Assembly (NCBI RefSeq): GCF_002847305.1
Contig: NZ_CP025408.1
Span: 2,129,001 to 2,193,000 of the forward strand
Direction: 5' to 3'
DNA length: 64,000 nucleotides
DNA from: Paracoccus tegillarcae
Lineage (GTDB): Bacteria; Pseudomonadota; Alphaproteobacteria; Rhodobacterales; Rhodobacteraceae
Shown: positions 32,392-41,113 of the stretch, in pieces
How positions within the stretch are numbered: position 1 is the first letter of the stretch
Layout: the number at the start of each line of letters is the position of its first letter
The notes under the pieces: generated by a model
Told to the model about the DNA's origin: nothing
Database searches by the model: none
What the model saw: only the letters and a program-made list of their open reading frames with translations
Translations under genes and position numbers: made by a program

Positions 32392-33747
32392 ATGGATCAG
32401 TTGACCCCTGAAGTTGTTGACGCCGCCGAAGGGCTGTGGTCGCACTTGCAGGCCTTTTTTCAGAACCTGCTGGTGCCGTGGCGCCTGTATCAGCTGGTCG
32501 GTATCGTTGCCCTGATCCTGTTGGCATGGCTGGCCGCGCGTCTGGCATCGCCGCTGTTGACCAGGTTCCTGCGCTCGCGCCAGGGCTGGGCCAAATGGCG
32601 GTTGCGGCTTGGGCTGATGATCAATCGCCGCCTGCGGCTGATCTTTTTCGCGCTGTTTGCATGGATCACCGTGCTGATCATGGGCGAGCTCACATTGCCC
32701 TCGCGCAGCCAGCTGATTGCGCTGGCAGCGGTGGTGTCGACCGCCTGGCTGGCGATCAGCTTTCTGGTGCGTGTCATCGCCAACCCGTTCCTGCGCAAAA
32801 TCGTCACCTGGGGCGCCTGGATCTGGGCGACGCTGTATTTTCTGGGCTTCATCGAGCCGACATCGAACATGCTGGACAGCATCGCCATCAGCTTTGGCGA
32901 ATTCCGGCTGTCGGCGCTGACGGTCATCAAGGCACTGGTCATCACCGGGCTGATGATCGCAGGTGCCCGATTCCTGTCGCGTGTGGTCAGCGGGCGGCTG
33001 GCCACCAACAAGGATATTTCGCCCTCGATGCGGGTGCTGACCAGCAAGCTGCTGCAGATCACCCTGTTTACGCTGGCCGTTATCGTCGGCCTGCGCGCGG
33101 CCGGTTTCGACCTGACCGGGCTTGCGGTTTTTTCTGGCGCGGTCGGTCTGGGTCTGGGCTTTGGTCTGCAAAAGGTGGTGTCGAACCTTGTCTCGGGCGT
33201 CATCATCCTGCTGGATAAATCGATCAAGCCCGGCGATGTGATCAGCCTTGGCGATACCTTCGGCTGGATCGAGGAACTGGGCGCCCGCTATGTCAGTGTG
33301 GTGACGCGCGACGGCAAGGAATACCTGATCCCGAACGAGGATCTGGTGACCGGGCAGGTGGTGAACTGGTCGCATACCAACAATTTCGTGCGCCTGGATC
33401 TGCATTTCGGCACCGCCTATGAGGATGACCCCCATGAGGTCAGCAAGATCGCCATCAACGCCGCCATGTCGGTCAAGCGCGTGATGCCGCAGCGCACGCC
33501 CGTCTGCTGGATCACCGGCTTTGGCGACAGTTCCGTCGATTATGTGCTGCGTTTCTGGATCACCGATTCCGAGGGCGGGCTGACCAATGTGCGCGGGCAG
33601 GTGTTTCTGGCGCTGTGGGATGCGTTCAAGAAAAAGGGCATCTCGATCCCGTTCCCGCAGCGCGAAGTGCGTGTGCTGAACGACAAGATTGCCGTCTCGG
33701 ATGGAAATTCCGTGCCGCCACGTCCCGAATTCGTGACCAGCGATTGA
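32392..33747 (+). CDS. MscS-family mechanosensitive channel
   Basis: A 451-residue membrane protein. The first 240 residues hold several hydrophobic helices. The pore-lining MscS signature follows, FSGAVGLGLGFGLQKVVSN, then LVSGVIILLDKSIKPGDVI, GWIEELGARYVSVVTRDG, YLIPNEDLVTGQVVNWSH and a C-terminal alpha/beta domain. It opens on osmotic downshock to release solutes. The extra N-terminal helices put it in the larger MscS class. GGAGGG precedes ATG 32392. Confidence 0.93.
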   Translation: MDQLTPEVVDAAEGLWSHLQAFFQNLLVPWRLYQLVGIVALILLAWLAARLASPLLTRFLRSRQGWAKWRLRLGLMINRRLRLIFFALFAWITVLIMGELTLPSRSQLIALAAVVSTAWLAISFLVRVIANPFLRKIVTWGAWIWATLYFLGFIEPTSNMLDSIAISFGEFRLSALTVIKALVITGLMIAGARFLSRVVSGRLATNKDISPSMRVLTSKLLQITLFTLAVIVGLRAAGFDLTGLAVFSGAVGLGLGFGLQKVVSNLVSGVIILLDKSIKPGDVISLGDTFGWIEELGARYVSVVTRDGKEYLIPNEDLVTGQVVNWSHTNNFVRLDLHFGTAYEDDPHEVSKIAINAAMSVKRVMPQRTPVCWITGFGDSSVDYVLRFWITDSEGGLTNVRGQVFLALWDAFKKKGISIPFPQREVRVLNDKIAVSDGNSVPPRPEFVTSD

Positions 33748-33771
33748 GAATGGCCAAAAAAATGCTATCTT
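33744..33771 (+). promoter_or_regulatory. Promoter candidate for rsfS-rlmH
   Basis: TTGAGA and TATCTT are spaced by 16 bases and begin right at the mscS stop. The start site would be near 33778. A 23-codon frame (ATG 33750 to TAA 33821) overlaps this promoter and ends four bases before the proposed rsfS start. Confidence 0.45.
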
Positions 33772-33824
33772 TAATGTATCCCCTGCGCCGGGGGCGATCG
33801 GCGCGTAGACCGGAGGGCTAAACC

Positions 33825-34250
33825 CTGTCTCACCACGTCACGCCGGCCGAAACGTCGGCAGCGACCGCCGCGGCAACAGACCTGAGCAGCGATCAGGTGC
33901 TGGACCGCATCCTATCCTCGCTTGAGGACGACAAGGCCGAGGACATCGTGCAGATTGATCTGCGCGGACGTTCCGCCATGGCCGATCATATGGTGATCGC
34001 CTCGGGGCGCAATGCGCGTCAGGTGGCCACGATCGCCGAAAAACTGGCCGAGCGCTACAAGAAGGCAACCGGACGCACCGCCCGGATCGAAGGCAAGGAT
34101 GCCGGCGATTGGGTGCTGATCGACACCGATGATGTCGTCGTGCATGTGTTTCGGCCCGAAGTGCGCGACTTTTATCAGTTGGAAAAGATGTGGATGCCGG
34201 CCGATGCGCTGGCCCGTTCGCGTCCGACGCAACCGCCAGCAGGTCACTGA
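33825..34250 (+). CDS. rsfS: Ribosome silencing factor RsfS
   Basis: Binds ribosomal protein uL14 and blocks subunit joining under starvation. The core DDKAEDIVQIDLRGRSAMADHMVIASGRN, EGKDAGDWVLIDTDDVVVHVF and REFYQLEKMW-like end (here RDFYQLEKMWMP) are diagnostic. The start is unusual: GGAGGG lies seven bases before a CTG at 33825, and the frame opens only one codon earlier. The next standard start, GTG 33897, has no ribosome site. I therefore propose CTG 33825 (141 residues); the short form has 117. It precedes rlmH by nine bases. Confidence 0.85.
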   Translation: MSHHVTPAETSAATAAATDLSSDQVLDRILSSLEDDKAEDIVQIDLRGRSAMADHMVIASGRNARQVATIAEKLAERYKKATGRTARIEGKDAGDWVLIDTDDVVVHVFRPEVRDFYQLEKMWMPADALARSRPTQPPAGH

Positions 34251-34259
34251 ACCGGCGGT

Positions 34260-34727
34260 ATGAAGATCGTGATCGCCGCCGTCGGGCGGCTGCGCAAGGG
34301 GCCGGAATCGGCGCTGATTGCCGATTATCTGGACCGCTTTGCCAAAACCGGCCGGGGGTTGGGTCTGCCCCCGGTGCAAATCCTTGAAATCGAAGACAAG
34401 CGCGGCGGCGGTATGGCCGCCGAGGCTGAACTGCTGGCCCGCGCCCTGCCGGATGGCGCGGCGGTGGTGGCGCTGGATGAGCGCGGCCAGCAGCCGACCT
34501 CGCCCGAATTCGCCGCCAGGCTGGCCAGCTATCGCGATCAGGCGCGGGATCTGTGCTTTGTGATTGGCGGTGCCGACGGCATTGACGCCGCGCTGCGCGA
34601 GCGCGCCGACTGGCAGATCAGCTTTAGCCGGATGGTCTGGCCGCATATGCTGGCCCGCGTCATGCTTGCCGAGCAGCTTTACCGTGCCTCGACCATTCTG
34701 GCCGGTGGGCCCTATCACCGCGAATAG
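34260..34727 (+). CDS. rlmH: 23S rRNA (pseudouridine-1915-N3)-methyltransferase RlmH
   Basis: A 155-residue SPOUT methyltransferase that modifies helix 69 of 23S rRNA. It shows KIVIAAVGRLRKGPE, VALDERGQQPTSPEFA, the knot region CFVIGGADGIDAAL and the closing MLAEQLYRASTILAGGPYHRE. The rsfS-rlmH pair is a common order. It starts nine bases after rsfS. Confidence 0.95.
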   Translation: MKIVIAAVGRLRKGPESALIADYLDRFAKTGRGLGLPPVQILEIEDKRGGGMAAEAELLARALPDGAAVVALDERGQQPTSPEFAARLASYRDQARDLCFVIGGADGIDAALRERADWQISFSRMVWPHMLARVMLAEQLYRASTILAGGPYHRE

Positions 34728-34764
34728 GGGCCGCTGATCCGTGGCCCCGAGGGGCGGCGGCAAT

Positions 34765-34790
34765 GGGGCCGGCGCGCGGCCCCACCTTTT
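34765..34790 (+). terminator. Terminator after rlmH
   Basis: GGGGCCG-N5-CGGCCCC is followed by ACCTTTT. It lies between the convergent rlmH and the transglycosylase gene. A second, looser repeat GGGGCC/GGCCCC sits at the rlmH stop. Placement and the short T-run support termination of rlmH. Confidence 0.6.
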
Positions 34791-34792
34791 CC

Positions 34793-36055
34793 TTAGCCCC
34801 GCAGCATCGCCAGCAACTGCGCATCGGCATAGCCATCCGCCGTTGCGCCAACCGATTGCTGGAAGGCCCGGATGGCCAGCGTCGATTTGCTGCCCAGCTT
34901 GCCGTCGATCTCATCGCGATAGAAGCCGCGCGCGGCCAGCAGGCGCTGGATCTCGGCCTTTTCGGCATTGGACAGTGTGCGCTCGCCGCGCGGCCATGAA
35001 CCCTGCACGCCGGACCGCCCCGCGATGCGGTCGCACAGAATGCTGACCCCAAGCGCATAGCTGTCAGAGGTGTTGTAATCCAGGATTGCGCGGAAGTTCG
35101 GCGAGATCAGGAAGGCCGGCCCGCCCGAGCCCGCAGGCACCAGGATCGAGCCCGACCAGCCCGGCATCGCGGTGCCGTTGGCCGTGCGCACGCCCATGCC
35201 GGCCCAGCTGCCGCCCGCGCGCTGCTGTTCCTTGCCCGACAGCGCATAGTTGAAGTTCGAGGGCAGCACGACCTCGACCCCCCAGGGCATGCCCTGACGC
35301 CAGCCCGCCTGCCGCAGATAGGCCGCCGTCGATGCCAGCGAATCCGTCGGGTCGTTCGACCAGATGTCGCGCCGTCCGTCGCCGTTGAAATCGACCGCAT
35401 GGGCCAGATAGGACGAGGGCATGAACTGCGTATGGCCCATGGCGCCGGCCCAGCTGCCGACCAGCCCCTCGGGTCCGGTATCGCCCGACTGGATGATCCG
35501 CAGGGCGGCGATCAGCTCGTTGCCAAAGAACTGCCCGCGCCGCCCGTCATAGGCCAGCGTGGACAGCGCCGGAACGATTCTGGTCGAGCCGCGATTGCCG
35601 CCGAAGTTCGATTCCATCCCCCAGACGGCCAGAACGATTTCGCGCGGCACGCCATAGCGGCCCTCGATCGCGGTAAGCGTGCTGCCAAGCTGCGAGGCCT
35701 TGCTGCGTCCGGTGCTGACGCGATTGCCCGAGGCGGCATCGTCGATATAGGCCCAGATCGGGCGCGAAAATTCGCTTTGCCGCCGGTCCAGTGCAATGAT
35801 GTCGGATTGATAGCTGGCCAGCGCCATGGACCGGTCAAAGGTCGCGGGCGAGATCCCCTGCGACAGCGCGACGGGCCGGAATTGCTGTACCCATTGCTGC
35901 AGACCCGCCTGGCTGGCCGGCGCGCCCGCCGGGCGTTGCGGGATGGTGACCTGCGCCCCGGCTGAACCGGGGCTGCGGCTCAGCGGCGCGCCGCAGGCCG
36001 CCACGCTGAGCGCAAGGGTTGTCGCCAAAAGGATGCGAAGCGTCGAAATCTTCAT
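34793..36055 (-). CDS. MltB-type lytic murein transglycosylase lipoprotein
   Basis: A 420-residue protein with a lipoprotein signal (ATTLALSVAACG). The SLT catalytic domain has GRYGVPREIVLAVWGMESNFG (catalytic Glu), LSTLAYDGRRGQFF, EGLVGSWAGAMGHTQFMPSSYL and AVDFNGDGRRDIWSNDPTDSLASTAAYL, whose first and last parts fit the MltB group. A C-terminal peptidoglycan-binding domain (IQRLLAARGFYRDEIDGKLG, then FQQSVG) follows. It cleaves glycan strands with anhydro-muramyl ends in the periplasm. Confidence 0.92.
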   Translation of the reverse strand: MKISTLRILLATTLALSVAACGAPLSRSPGSAGAQVTIPQRPAGAPASQAGLQQWVQQFRPVALSQGISPATFDRSMALASYQSDIIALDRRQSEFSRPIWAYIDDAASGNRVSTGRSKASQLGSTLTAIEGRYGVPREIVLAVWGMESNFGGNRGSTRIVPALSTLAYDGRRGQFFGNELIAALRIIQSGDTGPEGLVGSWAGAMGHTQFMPSSYLAHAVDFNGDGRRDIWSNDPTDSLASTAAYLRQAGWRQGMPWGVEVVLPSNFNYALSGKEQQRAGGSWAGMGVRTANGTAMPGWSGSILVPAGSGGPAFLISPNFRAILDYNTSDSYALGVSILCDRIAGRSGVQGSWPRGERTLSNAEKAEIQRLLAARGFYRDEIDGKLGSKSTLAIRAFQQSVGATADGYADAQLLAMLRG

Positions 36056-36147
36056 GAAAATCGCCTGTCGGTTAACTGCTGTTTTATGCTCTTTGGCGAA
36101 CAGTCTAACCCAAGCGAATCGGCTTGAATAGGGTAAGTGGCGCTGGC

Positions 36148-36498
36148 TTAGCCCCTGTCTTCGGCGTTGCCTTTGGCGGCGTCTTTGGCATCCTCGAAGA
36201 ACGGTTCCACCTGTGCGATGATGACAGCGTTTTCGGCCAGCGCGCGCGCCATCAGGTCGCGTTCGTCATCGCCGATCTCGTGACCCTCGGCCAGCCGCTC
36301 GTCCAGGGTGCCGTAGCCGGTCACGTCCAGCGGCGCCATCTCGGCCTGTTTCAGGATCGCCACCGCCTCGCGCACGGCCTCGGCCTCGTCCTTGCCCGAG
36401 GCATAGCAGACAAGGCCTGCGCCCGTCGCGCCTTTGGGCAGCCCGTCGCCCTTGCTGCGCCCGACCTCGATCAGCAGGGTATAGACCTGTTGCGCCAT
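36148..36498 (-). CDS. Conserved-looking hypothetical protein
   Basis: A 116-residue soluble acidic protein that I do not recognise. It alternates strands and helices (QQVYTLLIEVGRSKGDGLP, then GLVCYASGKDEAEAVREAVAIL, DVTGYGTLDERLAEG and MARALAENAVIIAQVEPFFED). The strand-helix-strand start suggests a ferredoxin-like fold, but this is a guess. It diverges from the YbaK gene by 45 bases and lies upstream of the transglycosylase gene. Confidence 0.7.
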   Translation of the reverse strand: MAQQVYTLLIEVGRSKGDGLPKGATGAGLVCYASGKDEAEAVREAVAILKQAEMAPLDVTGYGTLDERLAEGHEIGDDERDLMARALAENAVIIAQVEPFFEDAKDAAKGNAEDRG

Positions 36499-36543
36499 GG
36501 CTTGATCCTCTGTCTATTGCCCGTGCAATGAAGGGGATGCGAC

Positions 36544-37014
36544 ATGAGCAAGAGCTTGGCAAGGGTCAAGGCAGCACTGGAGGCCGCGGGCGAGCAGGCC
36601 CAGGTGCTGGAAATGACCGAGACGACGCGCACGGCGCAGGATGCCGCGCAGGCCGCCGGCTGCGAGGTCGATCAGATCGCCAAGTCGATCATCTTTCGCG
36701 GCGAGGAAAGCGGCCATGTCCTGCTGTTCCTGACCGCCGGGGGCAACCGCGTCGATCCGGATCTGGCCTCACAGGTGGCCGGTCAGCCACTGGGCAAGGC
36801 CGATGCAGCCCTGATCCGCGCGGAAACCGGTTTTGCCATCGGCGGCGTTGCCCCGATCGGACATCTGAACCCGATCACCGCCTTTTTCGACCCGCGCCTG
36901 TCCGATTTCGCGCAGGTCTGGGCCGCAGCGGGCACCCCGCGCCACATTTTTGCCATCGCACCAGACCGTTTATTGGAAATTACGGGGTCGAAACCTACCG
37001 TTTTCGTCAAGTAG
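36544..37014 (+). CDS. YbaK/ProX-type aminoacyl-tRNA deacylase
   Basis: A 156-residue protein of the YbaK/prolyl-tRNA synthetase-associated domain, which hydrolyses mischarged aminoacyl-tRNAs. It has CEVDQIAKSIIFRGEESG with the conserved lysine, RVDPDLASQVAGQPLGKA, ETGFAIGGVAPIGH and the closing IFAIAPDRLLEITG. Which tRNA it edits is open. It stands alone and diverges from the gene at 36148. Confidence 0.9.
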   Translation: MSKSLARVKAALEAAGEQAQVLEMTETTRTAQDAAQAAGCEVDQIAKSIIFRGEESGHVLLFLTAGGNRVDPDLASQVAGQPLGKADAALIRAETGFAIGGVAPIGHLNPITAFFDPRLSDFAQVWAAAGTPRHIFAIAPDRLLEITGSKPTVFVK

Positions 37015-37091
37015 GCGCTTTTGGGTGTATTCGTTAGTCACCCTCTCCAAATGCTTGTGTTAACCTTTTGCGGTATGCAGTGGAGCGAGTG

Positions 37092-37916
37092 ATGATTCAG
37101 CCAAGATTGACCCTTAATGATGGAAACATCATGCCCCAGTTGGGGGTAGGTGTCTGGCAGGTGCCAAACGAAGACACTGCGACAGTCGTGACCGAGTCGA
37201 TCAAGATCGGCTATCGACTGATCGACGGCGCGGCCGCCTATGGAAACGAAGAGGGCCTCGGTCAGGGGTTGCGAGAGTCAGGGCAGTTGCGCGAGCAGTT
37301 GTTCGTGACCTCGAAGCTCTGGAATGGTGATCAGGGCCATGATGCGGCGCTGAAGGCCTTTGACAAGACGATGGAACGGCTTGGTCTGGATTATCTGGAT
37401 CTGTATCTGATCCATTGGCCGATGCCGTCGGTTGATCTGTATGTCGACAGCTGGAAGGCCCTGATCCGCCTGCGCCAAGAGGGGCGTGTGCGCTCTATCG
37501 GGGTGGCGAATTTCCAGGAGCCGCATCTGCGCCGGCTGATCGACGAAACCGGCGAAGTGCCGGCGCTGAACCAGATCGAAGTGCATCCGACGCTGACCCA
37601 GACCGAGATGCGTCAGGCCGATCGCAAGCTGGGGATCGTGACCCAAAGCTGGACGCCGTTGGGCCGCGGCGATTTTTCGCTGCCCCAGGTCGCCAGCATT
37701 GCCGAGCGTCTGGATTGCACGCCTGCACAGGTCGTCTTGCGCTGGCATTTGCAGCACGGGTTGTCGGTCATCCCGAAATCCGAGCGCCCCGAACGGTTGA
37801 ACGAGAATTTCCACTGCCTCGATATCGAGTTGTCCATGGCCGATATGGAGGCGCTGGATGCGCTGGATCAGGGCAATCGCACGGGTCCGGACCCCGACAC
37901 GTTCGACAAGCGCTGA
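37092..37916 (+). CDS. Aldo/keto reductase (2,5-diketo-D-gluconate reductase type)
   Basis: An NADPH-dependent carbonyl reductase of 274 residues. The catalytic tetrad is visible: Asp and Tyr in LIDGAAAYGNE, Lys in VTSKLW and His in LIHWP. It also has IGVANFQEPHLRRL, NQIEVHPTLTQ, and the cofactor motif SVIPKSERPERLNENF. ATG 37092 is preferred, with GGAGCGAG upstream, over the codon at 37068. Its natural substrate is unknown. It faces the formamidase-like gene. Confidence 0.9.
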   Translation: MIQPRLTLNDGNIMPQLGVGVWQVPNEDTATVVTESIKIGYRLIDGAAAYGNEEGLGQGLRESGQLREQLFVTSKLWNGDQGHDAALKAFDKTMERLGLDYLDLYLIHWPMPSVDLYVDSWKALIRLRQEGRVRSIGVANFQEPHLRRLIDETGEVPALNQIEVHPTLTQTEMRQADRKLGIVTQSWTPLGRGDFSLPQVASIAERLDCTPAQVVLRWHLQHGLSVIPKSERPERLNENFHCLDIELSMADMEALDALDQGNRTGPDPDTFDKR

Positions 37917-37922
37917 GGCGGT

Positions 37923-38711
37923 TTATGCCAGCAATTGCCTGATCAGCGCGCTGTCGGGGTCGCACAGCCCCTCGACCACGTCGAAATGATGGCGCCCCGG
38001 ATCGACAATCAGATCTGTGGGCGCGCCCAACCCGGCCCAGATATCGGCCAGCAGCCGCGACTGGCGGATGAATTCCGGCCGCTCCATCCCGCCGACCCAG
38101 GCGGTGACCGGAATTTTCTGGCGTGGCGACAGCAGGGCCGGGCTTTCTGCGGCGGCCTCTTGCGGGTCCAGATGCAGGGTGTCGTTGATCGCGGTGCGCA
38201 GCAGCGGCCGCAGATCGCCAAGGCCCGATATCGGCACGCAGGCCGTGACCCGCGTTGCGACCTCATCGGGCAAGGTGCCGTCGTCGCAAATCATTCGCGC
38301 GGCCAGATGCCCGCCCGCCGAATGCCCGGTCAGGGCAATCGGGCCGCTGATCCGGCCTGCCGCCTCGGTCACGCCCTGGGCCACCTGCCGGGTGATCTGC
38401 GAGATGCTGGCATCGGGCGCCAGCCGGTACGCGGGCATCGCCACCGCCCAGCCCCGCGCCACCGCACCTGCCGCCAGATGCGAGAAATCCGCCGGCGAGA
38501 ATTTCATCCAATAGCCGCCATGGATGAACACCATCAGCCCGGCGGCCTCGCCATCGGGCCGGAACAGGTGGCCCTCGCCCAATGCTTCATGCCGGGTTGC
38601 CGCGCGAAACGCCGCAGCCTCTGCCTGCCAGCGGGGCGGATAGGCCTCGGCGCCCGGTATATGCGGCCCGTTGGCATAGGCATCGTCCCAATCGGTGACC
38701 TGATACAGCAT
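37923..38711 (-). CDS. KynB-like alpha/beta hydrolase (N-formylkynurenine formamidase candidate)
   Basis: A 262-residue hydrolase with the oxyanion motif IHGGYW, the nucleophile TGHSAGGH, an aspartate region around WVGGMERPEF and a histidine in HHFDVVEG. This pattern, and the LYRVTDWDDAYAN-like start (LYQVTDWDDAYAN), match the alpha/beta-hydrolase type of kynurenine formamidase. Divergence from kynureninase across 63 bases supports that role. GGGGGAGCG precedes ATG 38711; the frame runs on far upstream antisense to kynU, but this is not coding. Confidence 0.82.
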   Translation of the reverse strand: MLYQVTDWDDAYANGPHIPGAEAYPPRWQAEAAAFRAATRHEALGEGHLFRPDGEAAGLMVFIHGGYWMKFSPADFSHLAAGAVARGWAVAMPAYRLAPDASISQITRQVAQGVTEAAGRISGPIALTGHSAGGHLAARMICDDGTLPDEVATRVTACVPISGLGDLRPLLRTAINDTLHLDPQEAAAESPALLSPRQKIPVTAWVGGMERPEFIRQSRLLADIWAGLGAPTDLIVDPGRHHFDVVEGLCDPDSALIRQLLA

Positions 38712-38774
38712 CGCGCTCCCCCTCTTTCGCGCAGCAGACCCGGCTGGTAGCCTCGGGTCAAGAGGGAGCCTGCG

Positions 38775-39962
38775 ATGACCGATTTTACCCGCACACGCGC
38801 CGCCTTTCACCTGCCCGAAGGCGTCACTTATCTGGACGGCAATTCGCTGGGGCCGATGCCGGTTGCCGCCACCGCGCGCGTGGCCGACATGATGCGCGAT
38901 GAATGGGCGGAACAGTTGATCCGCGGCTGGAATTCGGCGGGCTGGTACGCGCAGCCTCGCCGCGTGGGCGACCGTATCGCGCGGCTGATCGGTGCGGGCG
39001 AAGGGCAGGTCGTGATGGGTGACACGCTGTCGATCAAGGTGTTCCAGGCGGTCAGCGCCGCGCGCGCCTTGCGACCCGATCGGCGGGTGATTCTGTCCGA
39101 TAGCGGCAATTTCCCCTCGGATCTTTACGTCGCCGAAGGGCTGGCCGGCGCGGTCGATGCCGAGTTGCGGGTGGTGCGACCCGAAGAGGTCGCCGATGCG
39201 ATCACCGATGATCTGGCCGTGCTGATGCTGACCGAGGTGGATTATCGCACCGGTCGCCGTCACGACATGGCCGCATTGACGGCCCGCGCCCATCAGGCCG
39301 GTGCGCTGGCGGTGTGGGATCTGGCGCATTCCGCCGGTGCCGTCGATGTGGATCTGCTGGGCGTTGATGCCGATTTCGCCGTGGGTTGTACCTATAAATA
39401 CATCAATGGCGGACCCGGCGCGCCCGCCTTTATCTGGACCCATCCGCGTCATTCCGACGCAGCCGCGCCCATCCTGCAGGGCTGGATGGGCCATGCAGCG
39501 CCCTTTGCCTTTGATCTGGATTATCGCCCCGCCGCCGGGATCGAGCGGATGCGCGTCGGCACGCCGCCGGTGATCGCGATGACCGCGCTGGATGCGGCGC
39601 TGGATGTCTGGGACGGCGTTGAACTGGCCGATCTGAGGGCGCGATCCATTGAACTGAGCGAGGCATTCATCACGGGGGTGCAGGAAAATTGCCCCGATCT
39701 GGTGCTGAATTCGCCGCGCCATCCGGCGCAGCGCGGCTCTCAGGTCAGTTTTTTGCATCCGCAGGGCTATGCGGTCATGCAGGCTCTGATCGCCGAGGGT
39801 GTCATCGGTGATTTCCGTGCGCCGGACGTGCTGCGTTTTGGATTTGCGCCTTTGTATAACGACGTTTCGGACATTGAGCGTGCGGTGGATACACTGGCCC
39901 GTATCCTGCGCGATGGCAGTTGGGATGACCCGCGTTTTCACCAGCGCGCAAAGGTGACCTAG
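38775..39962 (+). CDS. kynU: Kynureninase
   Basis: PLP hydrolase that cleaves kynurenine to anthranilate and alanine. The 395-residue protein has YLDGNSLGPMP, DTLSIKVFQAVSAA, LSDSGNFPSDLYVAEGL, VWDLAHSAGAVDVDL, the PLP lysine in CTYKYINGGPG (Lys208) and FRAPDVLRFGFAPLYN. It shares a short divergent promoter region with the formamidase-like gene. Tryptophan dioxygenase is encoded about 12 kb away. Confidence 0.95.
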   Translation: MTDFTRTRAAFHLPEGVTYLDGNSLGPMPVAATARVADMMRDEWAEQLIRGWNSAGWYAQPRRVGDRIARLIGAGEGQVVMGDTLSIKVFQAVSAARALRPDRRVILSDSGNFPSDLYVAEGLAGAVDAELRVVRPEEVADAITDDLAVLMLTEVDYRTGRRHDMAALTARAHQAGALAVWDLAHSAGAVDVDLLGVDADFAVGCTYKYINGGPGAPAFIWTHPRHSDAAAPILQGWMGHAAPFAFDLDYRPAAGIERMRVGTPPVIAMTALDAALDVWDGVELADLRARSIELSEAFITGVQENCPDLVLNSPRHPAQRGSQVSFLHPQGYAVMQALIAEGVIGDFRAPDVLRFGFAPLYNDVSDIERAVDTLARILRDGSWDDPRFHQRAKVT

Positions 39963-39987
39963 CGTAAGCTGACCTTTTCATTCCCGC

Positions 39988-40015
39988 CCGAATCCAGCAA
40001 TAAATCGGGATTCGG
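39988..40015. promoter_or_regulatory. Inverted repeat before the RND operon
   Basis: CCGAATCC and GGATTCGG, perfect eight-base half-sites, are separated by 12 bases, so their centres are two helical turns apart. They lie 16 bases before the first adaptor gene and after kynU. An operator for a regulator of the pump is the best reading. A kynU terminator is less likely because no T-run follows. Confidence 0.45.
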
Positions 40016-40030
40016 TACAAGGGGCCAGCG

Positions 40031-41113
40031 ATGAGACGCTGCTTGCTGTTTATTTTTTTCGCGATCGGCCTGCCAAATCCGGGCAGTGTCATGGCCGAAA
40101 CGCCGCTTGCCGTAGAGTTTGTTCCCGTTCAACTGGCGGATCTCAGCGATGAGGCGGCGCTGACCGGCACGCTGGAGGCGCGAGATTCGGTCGAACTGGG
40201 CTTTCGCCAAGGCGGACGCGTGGTCGAGGTGATGGTCGAAGAGGGCGATCAGGTCACCGCCGGTCAGGCGCTGGCCCGGACCGACCCGGTGCAGCAGGAT
40301 CAGGCGCTGTTGGTGGCCGAGGCCAGCCTGGCATCAGCCGAGGCGACGCGGGCGCAGGCGCAGCAGGCCTTTGACCGGTCGCGCGCCATGCTGGAACGCG
40401 GCGTCGGCACCCGTGCGGCGCGCGATCAGGCACAGCAGGCGCTGTCGCAGGCCGAGGGCGCGGTGCGCAGTGCCAATTCTCAGGTGGATCAGGCGCGGCG
40501 CGCGGTCGATGATACGGTCCTGCGCGCGCGTGCCGCCTCGGTCGTGACGGGGCGCAATGCCGATCCGGGGCAGATCGTGGGCGCGGCGCAGCCGGTCGTG
40601 TCACTGGCGGCCTTTGGCGGCTTTGAGGCGGTGTTTCAGACGCCCGACCTTCCCAATCTGGATGATGCCATGGGCGCGCGCGTCGAATTGCATCCCATCG
40701 ACATCGACGCCCCAGACATGGTCGGCAAGGTCAGCGAGATCGCGCCTCTGGTCGATCCGCAATACGGCACGGTCACGCTGCGCGCAGAGGTCGAAGGCGT
40801 GCCGACCAATACGCGGCTGCTGGGCACCGCCGTGCGCGGCACGGTTCGTTTCCCGGTAAAATCGGCGATCTCCGTTCCCTGGACGACGCTGACACGCAGC
40901 GGCGCTGATCCTGCGGTCTGGCTGGTGGGTGAGGATGGCACCGTCAGTCTGGCGCCGGTGGTGATCGAACGGTTTTCCAATGGCGCCGTCTTTGTGGGCA
41001 GTGGTCTGGAAGAGGGGCAGGTGGTCGTCGGCGCGGGATCGCAGATGTTGTACCCCGGCCGCGCGGTCGTCGATGCGGCCCTGAATGCCGAAACGCCGGA
41101 GACAAATCCATGA
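40031..41113 (+). CDS. RND efflux periplasmic adaptor, first of two
   Basis: A 360-residue membrane-fusion protein with a signal peptide, a first lipoyl half (LGFRQGGRVVEVMVEEGDQVTAGQALARTD), a long helical hairpin (ASLASAEATRAQAQQAFD and following), the second lipoyl half and beta-barrel domains. It links the inner-membrane pump to an outer-membrane channel. The stop overlaps the second adaptor gene by four bases. Confidence 0.9.
   Translation: MRRCLLFIFFAIGLPNPGSVMAETPLAVEFVPVQLADLSDEAALTGTLEARDSVELGFRQGGRVVEVMVEEGDQVTAGQALARTDPVQQDQALLVAEASLASAEATRAQAQQAFDRSRAMLERGVGTRAARDQAQQALSQAEGAVRSANSQVDQARRAVDDTVLRARAASVVTGRNADPGQIVGAAQPVVSLAAFGGFEAVFQTPDLPNLDDAMGARVELHPIDIDAPDMVGKVSEIAPLVDPQYGTVTLRAEVEGVPTNTRLLGTAVRGTVRFPVKSAISVPWTTLTRSGADPAVWLVGEDGTVSLAPVVIERFSNGAVFVGSGLEEGQVVVGAGSQMLYPGRAVVDAALNAETPETNP

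Noticed and set aside
37923..39941. A 672-codon minus-strand open frame covering the formamidase-like gene and the antisense of kynU
   Set aside because: Only the part up to 38711 has family sequence and a ribosome site. The rest is antisense to a clear kynureninase and is a high-GC frame artefact.
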